Of a DNA stretch of 64,000 bases, positions 23,937 to 32,369 are shown one piece after another. The notes beneath the pieces were generated by a model that saw only the letters and a list, made by a program, of their open reading frames with translations, did no database searches and was not told the DNA's origin. The stretch comes from Bog-159 sp035499555 (GTDB lineage: Bacteria; Acidobacteriota; Terriglobia; Bryobacterales; Bryobacteraceae): contig DATJYO010000065.1 of the NCBI GenBank assembly GCA_035499555.1, positions 109,355 through 173,354 of the forward strand, in the 5' to 3' direction. Within the stretch, counting starts at the first letter, position 1. Every line of letters starts with the position of its first letter. The position numbers and the translations under genes are program-made.

Positions 23937-26031
23937 ACTGGGTGTCTACGTCTGCGCGGGGTGCGCGATCGGCGAAGCGCTGGACATCTCCAAACTCGCC
24001 GCCGTGGCCACCAAGGAGTCGAAAGCGCCGGTCTGTCGTTCTCATCCAGCGCTGTGCGGCGCCGAAGGTTGTGGCCTGATCCGGCAGGACCTCGAAAGCG
24101 GCGCAGTCGATACCGTGGTGATTGCCGGATGTTCGGCGCGCTTCAAGGCGGAAGCCTTCAACTTCAACCACGGCGCGGTGATCGAGCGGGTGAATCTGCG
24201 CGAACACGTGGCCTGGTGCCATCAGCCCCAGGACGAAGACACCCAGATGCTGGCCGAGGATTACCTGCGCATGGGCATCGCGCGGGCCCTCAAAGCCGAA
24301 CCCTGGGAGCCGCTCTGCGACGAGATTTCGCGTACCGTGCTGGTGGTGGGCGGCGGCGTCACCGGCATCACCGCCGCACTGGAAGCGGCGGCGGCCGGGT
24401 ACGAGGTCGTGCTGGTGGAAAAGGAAGAGGAGTTGGGCGGCCGCGCACTTCACTCCCGCCGGCAGGCGCACCTTCTCGAAGAACAGGCCGAAGCGGCGCT
24501 CTATAACCCCCGCATCCGGACCTTCTGCTCCGCGCAAGTGGTCAAGATCGAGGGCCAGCCGGGGATGTTCGATGTGCAGTTGTCCACCACCGGCGGACCG
24601 CAGACCATCCGCGCCGGCGCCATCGTGGTGGCCACCGGCTTTAAACCCTACGACGCGTCCCGCCTGGCGCATTTAGGCTACGGCGTCAGTCCGGATGTCA
24701 TTACCAATGCGGATTTCGAGCGCATGGCGGCGGCCGGACCGATCCTGCGTCCCTCCAACCAGCAGCCGGTGCGCAGCGTGCTGTTCGTGCAGTGCGCCGG
24801 GTCGCGGGACAAAGACCATCTGCCTTATTGTTCGTCGGCCTGCTGCCTGGGGACCCTGCACCAGATCGGCTACATCCGCGAACAGGATCCGGAAGCGCTG
24901 GTCTACGTTATTTACAAGGACATCCGCACGCCCGGCCAGGACGAGCGCATCTACCGCCGAGTGCAGGACCACCCCATGAACTTCTTCACCAAGGGTGAAG
25001 TGGAATCGGTGCGGCGGTGGTCGGATGGCACGCTGGCGGTGACGGCGAACAATACCCTGCTCGGCGAATCCATCACCGTGTGCGTGGACCTGGTGGTGCT
25101 GGCCACCGGCATGGTGCCCAATTCCGGCGAGCAGATCCTGAATCTGGCGTATCGCCAGGGGCCGGAGTTGCCTGTCCTGCAGGACGGTTTCCCGGATTCG
25201 CACTTCGTCTGCTTCCCCTACGAAACGCGCCGCACCGGGATCTACGCGGCCGGCGCCGTGCGCGCTCCCATGGATGAGACCCACGCCCGGGAAGACGGCA
25301 TGGGCGCGGCCCTCAAGGCGATCCAATGCGTGGAACTGGCCGCGCGCGGGCGGGCGGTCCATCCGCGCGGCGGCGACGGGTCGTATCCGAAATTCTTCCT
25401 GCAACGCTGCACCCAGTGCAAGCGCTGCACCGAGGAGTGTCCCTTCGGCGCGCTGGACGAGGATGCCAAGGGGACGCCCAAACCGAATCTCTACCGCTGC
25501 CGGCGGTGCGGCGTGTGCATGGGCGCCTGCCCGGAACGGATCGTCTCTTTCCACAACTATTCGGTGGACATGATCGCTTCCATGATCAAGGCCATCGAGG
25601 TTCCCGAAGAGGACGAAGAGAAGCCGCGGGTGCTGGCCCTGATGTGCGAAAACGACGCGTATCCCGCGCTGGACCTGGCCGGCTTCAAGCGGCGCCTCTA
25701 CGATCCCGGTGTGCGGGTGATCCCGCTGCGCTGCCTCGGTTCGCTCAACATCGTGTGGATCGCGGATGCGCTCTCCCGCGGCATCGACGGCGTCATGCTG
25801 ATCGGCTGCAAGTACGGCGACGACTATCAGTGTCATTTCACCAAGGGAAGCGAACTGGCCGCGCGCCGGCTGGAGAACGTCAAAGAGACCCTGCAACGCC
25901 TGCAACTCGAGCCCGAGCGGCTGCAATTGACGGAACTGGCCATCAACGAGTGGGACAAGCTGCCGGTCCTGTTTGACAGTTTCATGGAGCGGATTCGGAA
26001 ATTGGGCCCGAATCCGTACAAGGGGTTTTAG
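23926..26031 (+). CDS. qmoB: QmoB, HdrA-like flavoprotein with MvhD-type domain
   Basis: 701 residues. The N-terminal ~110 residues are cysteine-rich (VYVCAGCAIGEALDI, CRSHPALCGAEGCGLI), followed by a FAD/HdrA domain (VLVVGGGVTGITAALEAA at about 141-158, VQCAGSRDKDHLPYCSSACC), a two-cluster ferredoxin region (CTQCKRCTEECPFGAL, CRRCGVCMGACPERI) and a C-terminal MvhD-like domain (VLALMCENDAYPALDLAGF, VMLIGCKYGDDYQCHF). This domain order is QmoB. It is thought to contact AprBA in the cytoplasm and may allow flavin-based electron confurcation. Three bases separate it from qmoC. Confidence 0.94.
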   Translation: MPAKLGVYVCAGCAIGEALDISKLAAVATKESKAPVCRSHPALCGAEGCGLIRQDLESGAVDTVVIAGCSARFKAEAFNFNHGAVIERVNLREHVAWCHQPQDEDTQMLAEDYLRMGIARALKAEPWEPLCDEISRTVLVVGGGVTGITAALEAAAAGYEVVLVEKEEELGGRALHSRRQAHLLEEQAEAALYNPRIRTFCSAQVVKIEGQPGMFDVQLSTTGGPQTIRAGAIVVATGFKPYDASRLAHLGYGVSPDVITNADFERMAAAGPILRPSNQQPVRSVLFVQCAGSRDKDHLPYCSSACCLGTLHQIGYIREQDPEALVYVIYKDIRTPGQDERIYRRVQDHPMNFFTKGEVESVRRWSDGTLAVTANNTLLGESITVCVDLVVLATGMVPNSGEQILNLAYRQGPELPVLQDGFPDSHFVCFPYETRRTGIYAAGAVRAPMDETHAREDGMGAALKAIQCVELAARGRAVHPRGGDGSYPKFFLQRCTQCKRCTEECPFGALDEDAKGTPKPNLYRCRRCGVCMGACPERIVSFHNYSVDMIASMIKAIEVPEEDEEKPRVLALMCENDAYPALDLAGFKRRLYDPGVRVIPLRCLGSLNIVWIADALSRGIDGVMLIGCKYGDDYQCHFTKGSELAARRLENVKETLQRLQLEPERLQLTELAINEWDKLPVLFDSFMERIRKLGPNPYKGF

Positions 26032-26034
26032 GCG

Positions 26035-27120
26035 ATGGCTGAGGCAATCGTGGTCCGACCCGATACGGCGTTCTTGAAGCGCGTCCTCGCCAGCGGTGGG
26101 AGCGACCTCAAGAAGTGCTATCAATGCGCCACCTGCGCGGTCGTATGCGAGCTGTCCGGGGACGACGCGCCTTTTCCGCGGAAGCAGATGATGGAGGCGC
26201 AGTGGGGCCTGGAGGACCGCCTGGTGTCCGATCCGGCCTTGTGGCTTTGCCACAACTGCGGCGAATGCACCAGGCAGTGTCCCCGTGGCGCGCGGCCCGG
26301 GGACGTTTTCGGCGCGTTGCGCCGGGAAGCCGTCCGCCACTTCGCTTTTCCCCATTTCCTGGGCGCCCTGGTGGCCGATCCGAAAGCCTTACCCCTGCTG
26401 TTCCTCCTGCCCGCGTTGATCTTCATGGCCGTAGTGCTTTGGGCGCCGCGGCCGGCGCCGGCGGCGCCATTTGAGTTCGGCAGCGTTTTTCCGGCTGCCG
26501 TGCTGGAGCCGCTGTTCTTCGCCGTATCCGGCTTCGCGCTGCTGGCGTTTGTGGTGGGCGTCGTGCGATTTGCCCGCGGTTTGCACCCGGGAGATGGCGC
26601 AACGACCGGGCTGCCGCCTGCGCTGACCGATATCGCCACCCATCGCCGATTCGCGGACTGCGACGATCCGTCCCTGCGGCTGCCGCACCTGTTGACGTTC
26701 TGGGGATTCGCCGGGCTGGCGCTGGTGGGCACCATTGCGGGTGTGGGCACCATGACCGGCCTCCTTCGCACTCCGCTGGCGCTTACCAGCGCCTTAAAGC
26801 TGTTCGCCAACCTGGTGGCGGTGGTGTCCCTGGCGGGAGTAACCCTGCTGCTGGTGCGGCGCTTCGGCGACCCGGTCCTCCGCGCGGCGAGCACCTATTT
26901 CGACTGGTTCTTTCTGCTCACCCTGGCGGGAGTCGTGTTTACCGGTATCACCGCGGAGATCCTGCGGCTGGCGCAGACTCACGCCATGTTCGCGGTGTAC
27001 TTCATTCATCTTGTGCTGGTATTTGCGCTGCTGCTGTACGCGCCTTATTCCAAATTTGCGCACTTGGCGTACCGCACCGTGGCGCTGGCAACTCAACCGA
27101 AATCATCTGGACGTTCTTAG
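26035..27120 (+). CDS. qmoC: QmoC, membrane subunit of the Qmo complex
   Basis: 361 residues: a cytoplasmic HdrC-like part with two cysteine groups (CYQCATCAVVCELSGDDAPF at about 25-44 and CHNCGECTRQCPRGARP at about 75-91), then six or so membrane helices of the HdrE/NarI cytochrome b type. The fusion of HdrC and HdrE parts is the defining QmoC layout. It anchors the complex and exchanges electrons with menaquinone. dsrA starts 8 bases after the stop with an AGGAG site, so apr-qmo and dsr genes are one transcription unit as far as the sequence shows. Confidence 0.93.
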   Translation: MAEAIVVRPDTAFLKRVLASGGSDLKKCYQCATCAVVCELSGDDAPFPRKQMMEAQWGLEDRLVSDPALWLCHNCGECTRQCPRGARPGDVFGALRREAVRHFAFPHFLGALVADPKALPLLFLLPALIFMAVVLWAPRPAPAAPFEFGSVFPAAVLEPLFFAVSGFALLAFVVGVVRFARGLHPGDGATTGLPPALTDIATHRRFADCDDPSLRLPHLLTFWGFAGLALVGTIAGVGTMTGLLRTPLALTSALKLFANLVAVVSLAGVTLLLVRRFGDPVLRAASTYFDWFFLLTLAGVVFTGITAEILRLAQTHAMFAVYFIHLVLVFALLLYAPYSKFAHLAYRTVALATQPKSSGRS

Positions 27121-27128
27121 GAGAATCT

Positions 27129-28328
27129 ATGGCTGAAAACGGAAAACCGAAGACCAAGCTGCTCGACGAACTGGAGAAAGGGCCTTGGCCGAGCTTCGTG
27201 ACGGAGATCAAGAAGACCAGCGACGTCAGCCCCATGTGCGATGATCTGCTGGGACAACTCGAGCTCTCCTACGAGGAGAAGAAGGGCCACTGGAAGCATG
27301 GCGGCATCGTCGGCGTGCTGGGCTACGGCGGCGGCGTCATCGGGCGCTATAGCGACGTCCCCGAGCAGTTCCCCGAGGTGGCGCACTTCCACACCCTGCG
27401 GGTCAACCAGCCCTCCGGCTGGTTCTACACCAGCGACGCGTTGCGCACGCTTTGCGGCATCTGGGAGCGCCACGGTTCCGGCCTCACCAACATGCATGGC
27501 TCGACCGGCGACATCATCTTCCTGGGCACCAAGACGCCCGAGCTCGAACCGACCTTCGCCGAACTGACGGCCGCCGGATTCGACCTGGGCGGGTCGGGAT
27601 CCTGCATGCGGACGCCTTCGGCCTGTGTCGGTCCGGCGCGTTGCGAATGGGCCTGCTACGACACCCTGAAGCTCTGCAACGACGTGACCCAGGCTTATCA
27701 GGACGAGCTGCACCGGCCGCCGTTCCCCTACAAGTTCAAAGTCAAGTGCGCCGGCTGCCCCAACGACTGCGTGGCCGCGGTGGCGCGCGCGGATCTCTCC
27801 GTCATCGGCATCTGGAAAGACGATATCCAGCAGGACGACGCCGCGGTGGCCGAGTACGCGGCCAACGGCGTCGACATCCAGCGGGACGTCTGCGACCGCT
27901 GCCCCTCCCACTGCATGCAGTGGGACGGCAAGAAGCTGGAGATCGAGAACCGTGAGTGCGTCCGCTGCATGCATTGCATCAACGTGATGCCGAAAGCGCT
28001 GCGCCCGGGCAAGGAGAAGGGCGCCGCGATCCTGATCGGATCCAAGGCGCCGATCGTGGCGGGCGCCCTGCTGTCGAGCGTGCTGGTGCCCTTCGTCCCC
28101 GAGGCGGAACTGTTCGAGACGCTGCAGGAACTGATCAAGCGCATTTGGGAGTTCTGGGACGAGTACGGCAAGAACCGGGAACGCGTCGGCGAACTGATCC
28201 AGCGCGTCGGCATGGCGAATTTCCTGGATGCCATCGGGCTAGATCCGGTGCCCGAAATGGTGACCGCGCCGCGCGATAACCCCTACATCTTTTTCAAAGA
28301 GAATTCTACCGAGGAGGCCGCCCAATGA
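27129..28328 (+). CDS. dsrA: Dissimilatory sulfite reductase alpha subunit DsrA
   Basis: 399 residues. Siroheme/4Fe-4S ligand motifs are intact: CMRTPSACVGPARCEWACYD (about 159-178) and KCAGCPNDCVAAV (about 207-219). The inserted ferredoxin domain shows CDRCPSHCMQW and CVRCMHCINVMPKA. N-terminal signatures GIVGVLGYGGGVIGRYSD and LRVNQPSGWFYTSDALR agree. With DsrB it forms the A2B2 enzyme that reduces sulfite onto DsrC in the cytoplasm. Its ATG follows AGGAGAATCT; its stop overlaps dsrB (ATGA). Reductive versus oxidative ancestry cannot be told from single motifs; neighbours dsrD and apr-qmo suggest reductive type. Confidence 0.98.
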   Translation: MAENGKPKTKLLDELEKGPWPSFVTEIKKTSDVSPMCDDLLGQLELSYEEKKGHWKHGGIVGVLGYGGGVIGRYSDVPEQFPEVAHFHTLRVNQPSGWFYTSDALRTLCGIWERHGSGLTNMHGSTGDIIFLGTKTPELEPTFAELTAAGFDLGGSGSCMRTPSACVGPARCEWACYDTLKLCNDVTQAYQDELHRPPFPYKFKVKCAGCPNDCVAAVARADLSVIGIWKDDIQQDDAAVAEYAANGVDIQRDVCDRCPSHCMQWDGKKLEIENRECVRCMHCINVMPKALRPGKEKGAAILIGSKAPIVAGALLSSVLVPFVPEAELFETLQELIKRIWEFWDEYGKNRERVGELIQRVGMANFLDAIGLDPVPEMVTAPRDNPYIFFKENSTEEAAQ

Positions 28329-29413
28329 GTACCCTGACTGCAACGCCGAAACGCATTACCGACATCGGCCCGCCGAACTACGAGAAGTTCCTGCCGCCGG
28401 TGGTCAAGCGCAATTACGGGCAGTGGAAGTATCACGAGACGCTGGCGCCCGGAGTGCTCTGCCACGTCGCCGAATCGGGAGAGAAGCTTTACACCGTGCG
28501 CGCGGGTTCTCCGCGCCTGCTCAGCGTCCACACCATCCGCCAGTTCGCGGACCTGGCGGATAAGTACTGCGGCGGATACCTGCGCTTTACCAGCCGCAAC
28601 AACGTGGAGTTTCTGCTGACCGAGCCCGGCAACATCGAGCCGCTCAAGCAGGACCTGATGCGCGCCGGCTATCCGGTGGGCGGCACCAACAACTCCATCA
28701 GCAACATCGTGCACACGCAGGGCTGGGTGCACTGCCACTCCTCGGCCACGGACGCCTCCGGCCTGGTGAAGTCCATGATGGACGCCTTGTATCCGCACTT
28801 CGTCGCCGAGGATCTGCCGGCCAAGCTGCGCATCGCGGTGGCCTGCTGCCTGAACATGTGCGGCGCCGTGCACTGCTCCGACATCGCCGTGCTGGGCGTG
28901 CACCGCAAACCGCCCAAGGTCCGGCATGACGTGCTGCCCAAGATCTGCGAAGTGCCCACTCTGATTGCCTCCTGTCCCACGGGTGCGATCCGGCCGGCAT
29001 CGGTGGATGGCAAGCAGTCCGTCGAAGTGCTCGAAGAGCAGTGCATGTATTGCGGCAACTGCTACACGGTCTGCCCCGCCATGCCGTTGAACGATCCGGA
29101 AAACGACGGCATCTCCATCTGGGTGGGCGGCAAGGTGTCGAACGCGCGCACCGCGCCGAAGTTCACCAAGCTGGCCATCCCGTTCCTGCCCAACAATCCG
29201 CCGCGCTGGCCGGAGGTAGTGGACGCGGTGTCGCGGATCGTGGAGGTTTACGCCGACCACGCCCGCAAGTTCGAGCGCCTCGGCGAGTGGATCGAGCGCA
29301 TCGGCTGGCCGCGCTTCTTCCAGTTGACCGGCATCGAGTTCACGCGCTATCACATCGACGACTTCAAGCACGCCGGCACCACCTTCGCGCGCAGCGCGCA
29401 TCTGCGATTTTAG
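28325..29413 (+). CDS. dsrB: Dissimilatory sulfite reductase beta subunit DsrB
   Basis: 362 residues. Siroheme-side and cluster motifs include QGWVHCHSSATDASG, CCLNMCGAVHCSDIAVLG and CEVPTLIASCPTGAI-like ICEVPTLIASCPTGAI, and a ferredoxin domain CMYCGNCYTVCPAMPL. DsrB carries the catalytically active siroheme in known enzymes. The ATG lies within the dsrA stop (ATGA), so the two subunits are coupled for equal synthesis. The next gene, an unknown four-helix protein, starts 13 bases after the stop. Confidence 0.98.
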   Translation: MSTLTATPKRITDIGPPNYEKFLPPVVKRNYGQWKYHETLAPGVLCHVAESGEKLYTVRAGSPRLLSVHTIRQFADLADKYCGGYLRFTSRNNVEFLLTEPGNIEPLKQDLMRAGYPVGGTNNSISNIVHTQGWVHCHSSATDASGLVKSMMDALYPHFVAEDLPAKLRIAVACCLNMCGAVHCSDIAVLGVHRKPPKVRHDVLPKICEVPTLIASCPTGAIRPASVDGKQSVEVLEEQCMYCGNCYTVCPAMPLNDPENDGISIWVGGKVSNARTAPKFTKLAIPFLPNNPPRWPEVVDAVSRIVEVYADHARKFERLGEWIERIGWPRFFQLTGIEFTRYHIDDFKHAGTTFARSAHLRF

Positions 29414-29426
29414 GAGATAAGAATCC

Positions 29427-29858
29427 GTGATACCGAAAACAGCGGAGAATTCCGAGCTCAGCGCCATCCTGAAGGACTGGCAGGCGCTCGAGAACGCCAC
29501 CATCTCGCACACTACCGAGGTCATCGGCAAGACCGCGAATCCGCTCATTCAACTTCTGATGGAGATCATCCGGCAGGACTCGGTGATGCACCATCGCGTG
29601 CAGCAGGTGCTGCTCGACAGCATCGAGAAACAGGCCTTCACGCTCACCCCGGAAGAATTGGGGGACATCTGGGAAATGATCGAGAAGCACGCCGAGATGG
29701 AGAAACAGACCATCGAGTTGGCGGACAAAGCCAGGAACAACTGCCGCCTGTTCGTGCAGAAGCACCTGCTGACTTACCTGATCGAAGACGAGAAGAAGCA
29801 CGATCGATTGCTGGGCCAGCTCGAGGACTTCAAGCGCGGCATCTACCCCTACGCTTAG
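29427..29858 (+). CDS. Unknown helical protein between dsrB and dsrL, ferritin-like pattern
   Basis: 143 residues, GTG start with AGGAG about 11 bases upstream. The chain is almost wholly helical by eye, about four amphipathic helices, and rich in Glu/His at helix-facing spacing: E22/H28, E46/D51/H55/H56, E86/H88/E92 and E120/E122/H125 (LIEDEKKHDRLL). That spacing recalls ferritin-like or hemerythrin-like metal-binding bundles, but no known family is recognised with certainty. One cysteine (C106). It is 13 bases after dsrB and 9 bases before dsrL, inside the core operon, so it probably serves DsrAB, DsrL or DsrC: for example a metal- or oxygen-linked accessory factor. Not one of the Dsr proteins named in well-studied clusters, to my knowledge. 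Confidence 0.75.
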   Translation: MIPKTAENSELSAILKDWQALENATISHTTEVIGKTANPLIQLLMEIIRQDSVMHHRVQQVLLDSIEKQAFTLTPEELGDIWEMIEKHAEMEKQTIELADKARNNCRLFVQKHLLTYLIEDEKKHDRLLGQLEDFKRGIYPYA

Positions 29859-29867
29859 GAGCCGCCC

Positions 29868-31529
29868 ATGCCGCTATTCAAAGAAGTCAAGAAGCCGGTC
29901 ATCAAGATGGCCGCGCCGGCGGGTGCGGAGATCAGCCCGCAGCGTCCGTTCTACGCGGCGAAGCTCCCGCCGTGTGCCGCCGGCTGCCCCAGCGGCACGG
30001 ATATTCGCGGCTGGCTGACCACCATCGCCCAGGCGGAAGCCTACGGGCGGACCTCCGAACAGGCGTATCGCATCGCGTGGGAGAGGATCACCGAACGGAA
30101 TCCTTTCCCCGCGGTCTGCGGCCGCGTCTGCCCGCATCTCTGCGAAGATCACTGCAACCGGGAGCGCAAAGACGGTGCCGTGGCCATCAACGCGCTGGAA
30201 CAGTTCGTCGGGGATTTCGGACTGGCGCAGGGGCTGGAGCTGAGCCGTTTGCCCGGGGAGCCCAAGACCGACCGCATCGCGGTCATCGGCGCGGGTCCCG
30301 CCGGACTCTCCTGCGCTTACCAGTTGGCGCGGCGCAACTACCCGGTGGTCGTTTTTGAAGCTTTCAGCCAGCCCGGCGGCATGCTGCGCTACGGCATACC
30401 CAAATACCGGCTGCCGCGGGAAGTGTTGGACGGCGAGATCCAGCGGATCCTGAAACTGGGGGTCGAGCTGCGCCCCAATACCGCCATCGGTACCGACATC
30501 ACTCTCACCGAACTGCGGCAGCAATACAAGGCCATCTTCGTGGGGATCGGCGCGCACAGCGGGATCCGCCTGCGCGTCCCCGGTGAAGATGCGACCAACG
30601 TTTACACCGGAACCGAATTTCTCAACCATGCCAACAGCGGCGAACCGGTCGATCTCGGCCGCAAGGTGCTGGTGATCGGCGGCGGCGATACCGCCATCGA
30701 CTCCGCCCGCATGGCCCGCCGCCTGGGCTCCCAGGTCACCATCGTCTACCGTCGCACGCGGGCGGAGATGCCGGCCATCAAACCGGAGGTGGATGGCGCG
30801 CTCGAAGAGGGCATCGCCATCGAGTACCTGACCGCACCGGTGGAGATTCTGCGCCGGAACGGAACGGCCACGGGGATGCGCTGCATCCGCATGGACCTGG
30901 GGGCGCCGGACGCCTCCGGCCGGCCACGCCCGGTGGCGCGCGCCGGGTCCGAATTCGATATGGAAGCCACCGCCATCATCGTGGCCATCAGCCAGCAGCC
31001 GCGGGTGGAGGGCATCGATTTCGCCAGCCAGGACGGTCCCTGGATCCGGGCAGAAGGCGCGCAGGTGCCCGGCATGGATGGGGTCTTCACGGGCGGCGAC
31101 GACGTGGAATTGGGCCTGGTCACCATTGCCATCTCACAGGGCCGGTTCGCCGCCGAAGCCATCGACGCCTGGATCCAGGGCAAGCCCGTCGAGCGGCCCG
31201 CGCCGGTTCCCACCATCGGTCCGGAGCGCGTGAAACTCGACTGGTATCAGCCGGCCGAGCCGCACCATCGCGCGCATGTGCCGGTGGAGCAGCGCGCCGC
31301 GGATACCGAGATTCAACAGGGACTGACGGAAGCCGAAGCGCTGGCCGAGTCCAAACGCTGCATGTCCTGTGGGTTGTGCATGGACTGCGAGACATGTTGG
31401 ATGTACTGCACCAACAACTGCTTCGTCAAGCTGCCCAAAGGAGAGCATTACAAAATCAAGATGGAACTCTGCAACGGGTGCAAGAAGTGCGCCGAAGCCT
31501 GCCCTTGCGGTTTCATCGAACTGAACTAG
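29868..31529 (+). CDS. dsrL: DsrL, NAD(P)H:DsrAB oxidoreductase (GltD-like iron-sulfur flavoprotein)
   Basis: 553 residues with the NfnL/GltD layout: an N-terminal Fe-S region (CAAGCPSGTDIRGW, VCGRVCPHLCEDHC), a FAD site (IAVIGAGPAGLSCAYQLARR, about 142-161), an NAD(P)-binding site (KVLVIGGGDTAIDSARMARR, about 266-285), the motif FTGGDDVELGLVTIAISQGR, and a C-terminal two-cluster ferredoxin domain (CMSCGLCMDCETCWMYC, CNGCKKCAEACPCGFIEL). It passes electrons between NAD(P)H and DsrAB. The ferredoxin domain comes soon after the NAD-binding part and the whole is ~100 residues shorter than the A. vinosum protein as I recall it, which suggests the DsrL-2 type known from putative reducers. It is followed by dsrC after 21 bases. 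Confidence 0.93.
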   Translation: MPLFKEVKKPVIKMAAPAGAEISPQRPFYAAKLPPCAAGCPSGTDIRGWLTTIAQAEAYGRTSEQAYRIAWERITERNPFPAVCGRVCPHLCEDHCNRERKDGAVAINALEQFVGDFGLAQGLELSRLPGEPKTDRIAVIGAGPAGLSCAYQLARRNYPVVVFEAFSQPGGMLRYGIPKYRLPREVLDGEIQRILKLGVELRPNTAIGTDITLTELRQQYKAIFVGIGAHSGIRLRVPGEDATNVYTGTEFLNHANSGEPVDLGRKVLVIGGGDTAIDSARMARRLGSQVTIVYRRTRAEMPAIKPEVDGALEEGIAIEYLTAPVEILRRNGTATGMRCIRMDLGAPDASGRPRPVARAGSEFDMEATAIIVAISQQPRVEGIDFASQDGPWIRAEGAQVPGMDGVFTGGDDVELGLVTIAISQGRFAAEAIDAWIQGKPVERPAPVPTIGPERVKLDWYQPAEPHHRAHVPVEQRAADTEIQQGLTEAEALAESKRCMSCGLCMDCETCWMYCTNNCFVKLPKGEHYKIKMELCNGCKKCAEACPCGFIELN

Positions 31530-31550
31530 AGATAGAGGAGGTATGGAAAA

Positions 31551-31868
31551 GTGCCCTTATTCGAAGTGAACAACCGGAAGTACGATGTCGACGAAGATGG
31601 CTTCCTGCAGGAGCCGGGAGTATGGAACCAGGAGGTAGCCGCCGACTTCGCGACCACCGAGGGTGTGAACGAGCTGACCGAGAATCACTGGAAGGTGATC
31701 AATTACCTGCGCAACTACTATCTGCAGTTCGGCATCGCGCCCATGATCCGCAAGCTGTGCAAGGAGACCGGGTTCAAGCTGAACGAGATCTATCAGCTCT
31801 TCCCCTCCGGGCCGGCCAAGGGCGCCTGCAAGCTCGCCGGGCTGCCCAAGCCGACCGGCTGCGTATAG
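31551..31868 (+). CDS. dsrC: DsrC, sulfur carrier protein
   Basis: 105 residues, full DsrC length, with the C-terminal arm GPAKGACKLAGLPKPTGCV carrying both redox cysteines, C93 and the penultimate C104 spaced by ten residues. This distinguishes true DsrC from TusE and RspA paralogues. VDEDGFL and FGIAPMIRKLC...TGFKLNEIYQLFPSG are also hallmarks. DsrC receives sulfite sulfur from DsrAB as a trisulfide that DsrMKJOP then reduces. The start is a GTG with GAGGAGG about 9 bases upstream. A nearer ATG at 31543 is out of frame and would make only an eight-residue peptide. Confidence 0.97.
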   Translation: MPLFEVNNRKYDVDEDGFLQEPGVWNQEVAADFATTEGVNELTENHWKVINYLRNYYLQFGIAPMIRKLCKETGFKLNEIYQLFPSGPAKGACKLAGLPKPTGCV

Positions 31869-31883
31869 CCCCGGAGATCCAGC

Positions 31884-32369
31884 GTGCACGGCAGGGAGGC
31901 CATCGCCGAAGAATGGCTCGGGTGTGCGTTGCGCACGTACCCGGGCCGCGCCGCCGGCTTTCTGGCGGAGGTGAAAGATCCTTTCCGGAATCCGGTGGGT
32001 TACACCTTTAAGCACGCGCTCGACATCCTGCTGGAAGAGTTGCTGCTGGGGATGGATGCGGAGCGCGTGCGCGCGGCTCTGGATTCGATCGTGCAAATTC
32101 GCGCGGTGGACGACGTCACACCGGCACAAGCCCTGGAATTCCTGTTCCAACTGAAGCCGATCCTGCGCCGGCATGCGCCCGATCGGGATCCGGACCGGCT
32201 GGCCGTCCGTATCGACGAGATCGCCCTGCAGGCCTTCGATCTGTACATGCAATACCGCGAGCGGACTTATGCCGCACGCGCCAACGAAGCCCGCCGCCGG
32301 ATCTTCGTCCTGGAGCGCAAGATGCAAAAGGAGCAGCCGGCGGCCTGCGCGTCACGAGGTGCCGAATGA
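31884..32369 (+). CDS. RsbRD N-terminal-type protein upstream of dsrM (DsrT position)
   Basis: 161 residues, GTG start 15 bases after dsrC with a GGAG motif upstream. Helical throughout; AEEWLGCALRTYPGRAAGFL, KDPFRNPVGYTFKHAL and a C-terminal coiled-coil-like tail (YMQYRERTYAARANEARRR) match my memory of RsbRD N-terminal-domain proteins that sit just upstream of dsrMKJOP in sulfate reducers. In some clusters the gene at this place is called dsrT; I have not assigned that symbol because equivalence is not certain. The stop overlaps dsrM (ATGA). It could be a signalling or assembly partner of the DsrMK module. Confidence 0.75.
   Translation: MHGREAIAEEWLGCALRTYPGRAAGFLAEVKDPFRNPVGYTFKHALDILLEELLLGMDAERVRAALDSIVQIRAVDDVTPAQALEFLFQLKPILRRHAPDRDPDRLAVRIDEIALQAFDLYMQYRERTYAARANEARRRIFVLERKMQKEQPAACASRGAE

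Noticed and set aside
24673..26355. Minus-strand open frame of 560 codons
   Set aside because: Antisense of qmoB and qmoC; no recognisable protein.
31551..31868. TusE/RspA-type paralogue instead of DsrC
   Set aside because: Both C-terminal cysteines with the ten-residue spacing are present and the gene is inside the dsr operon.
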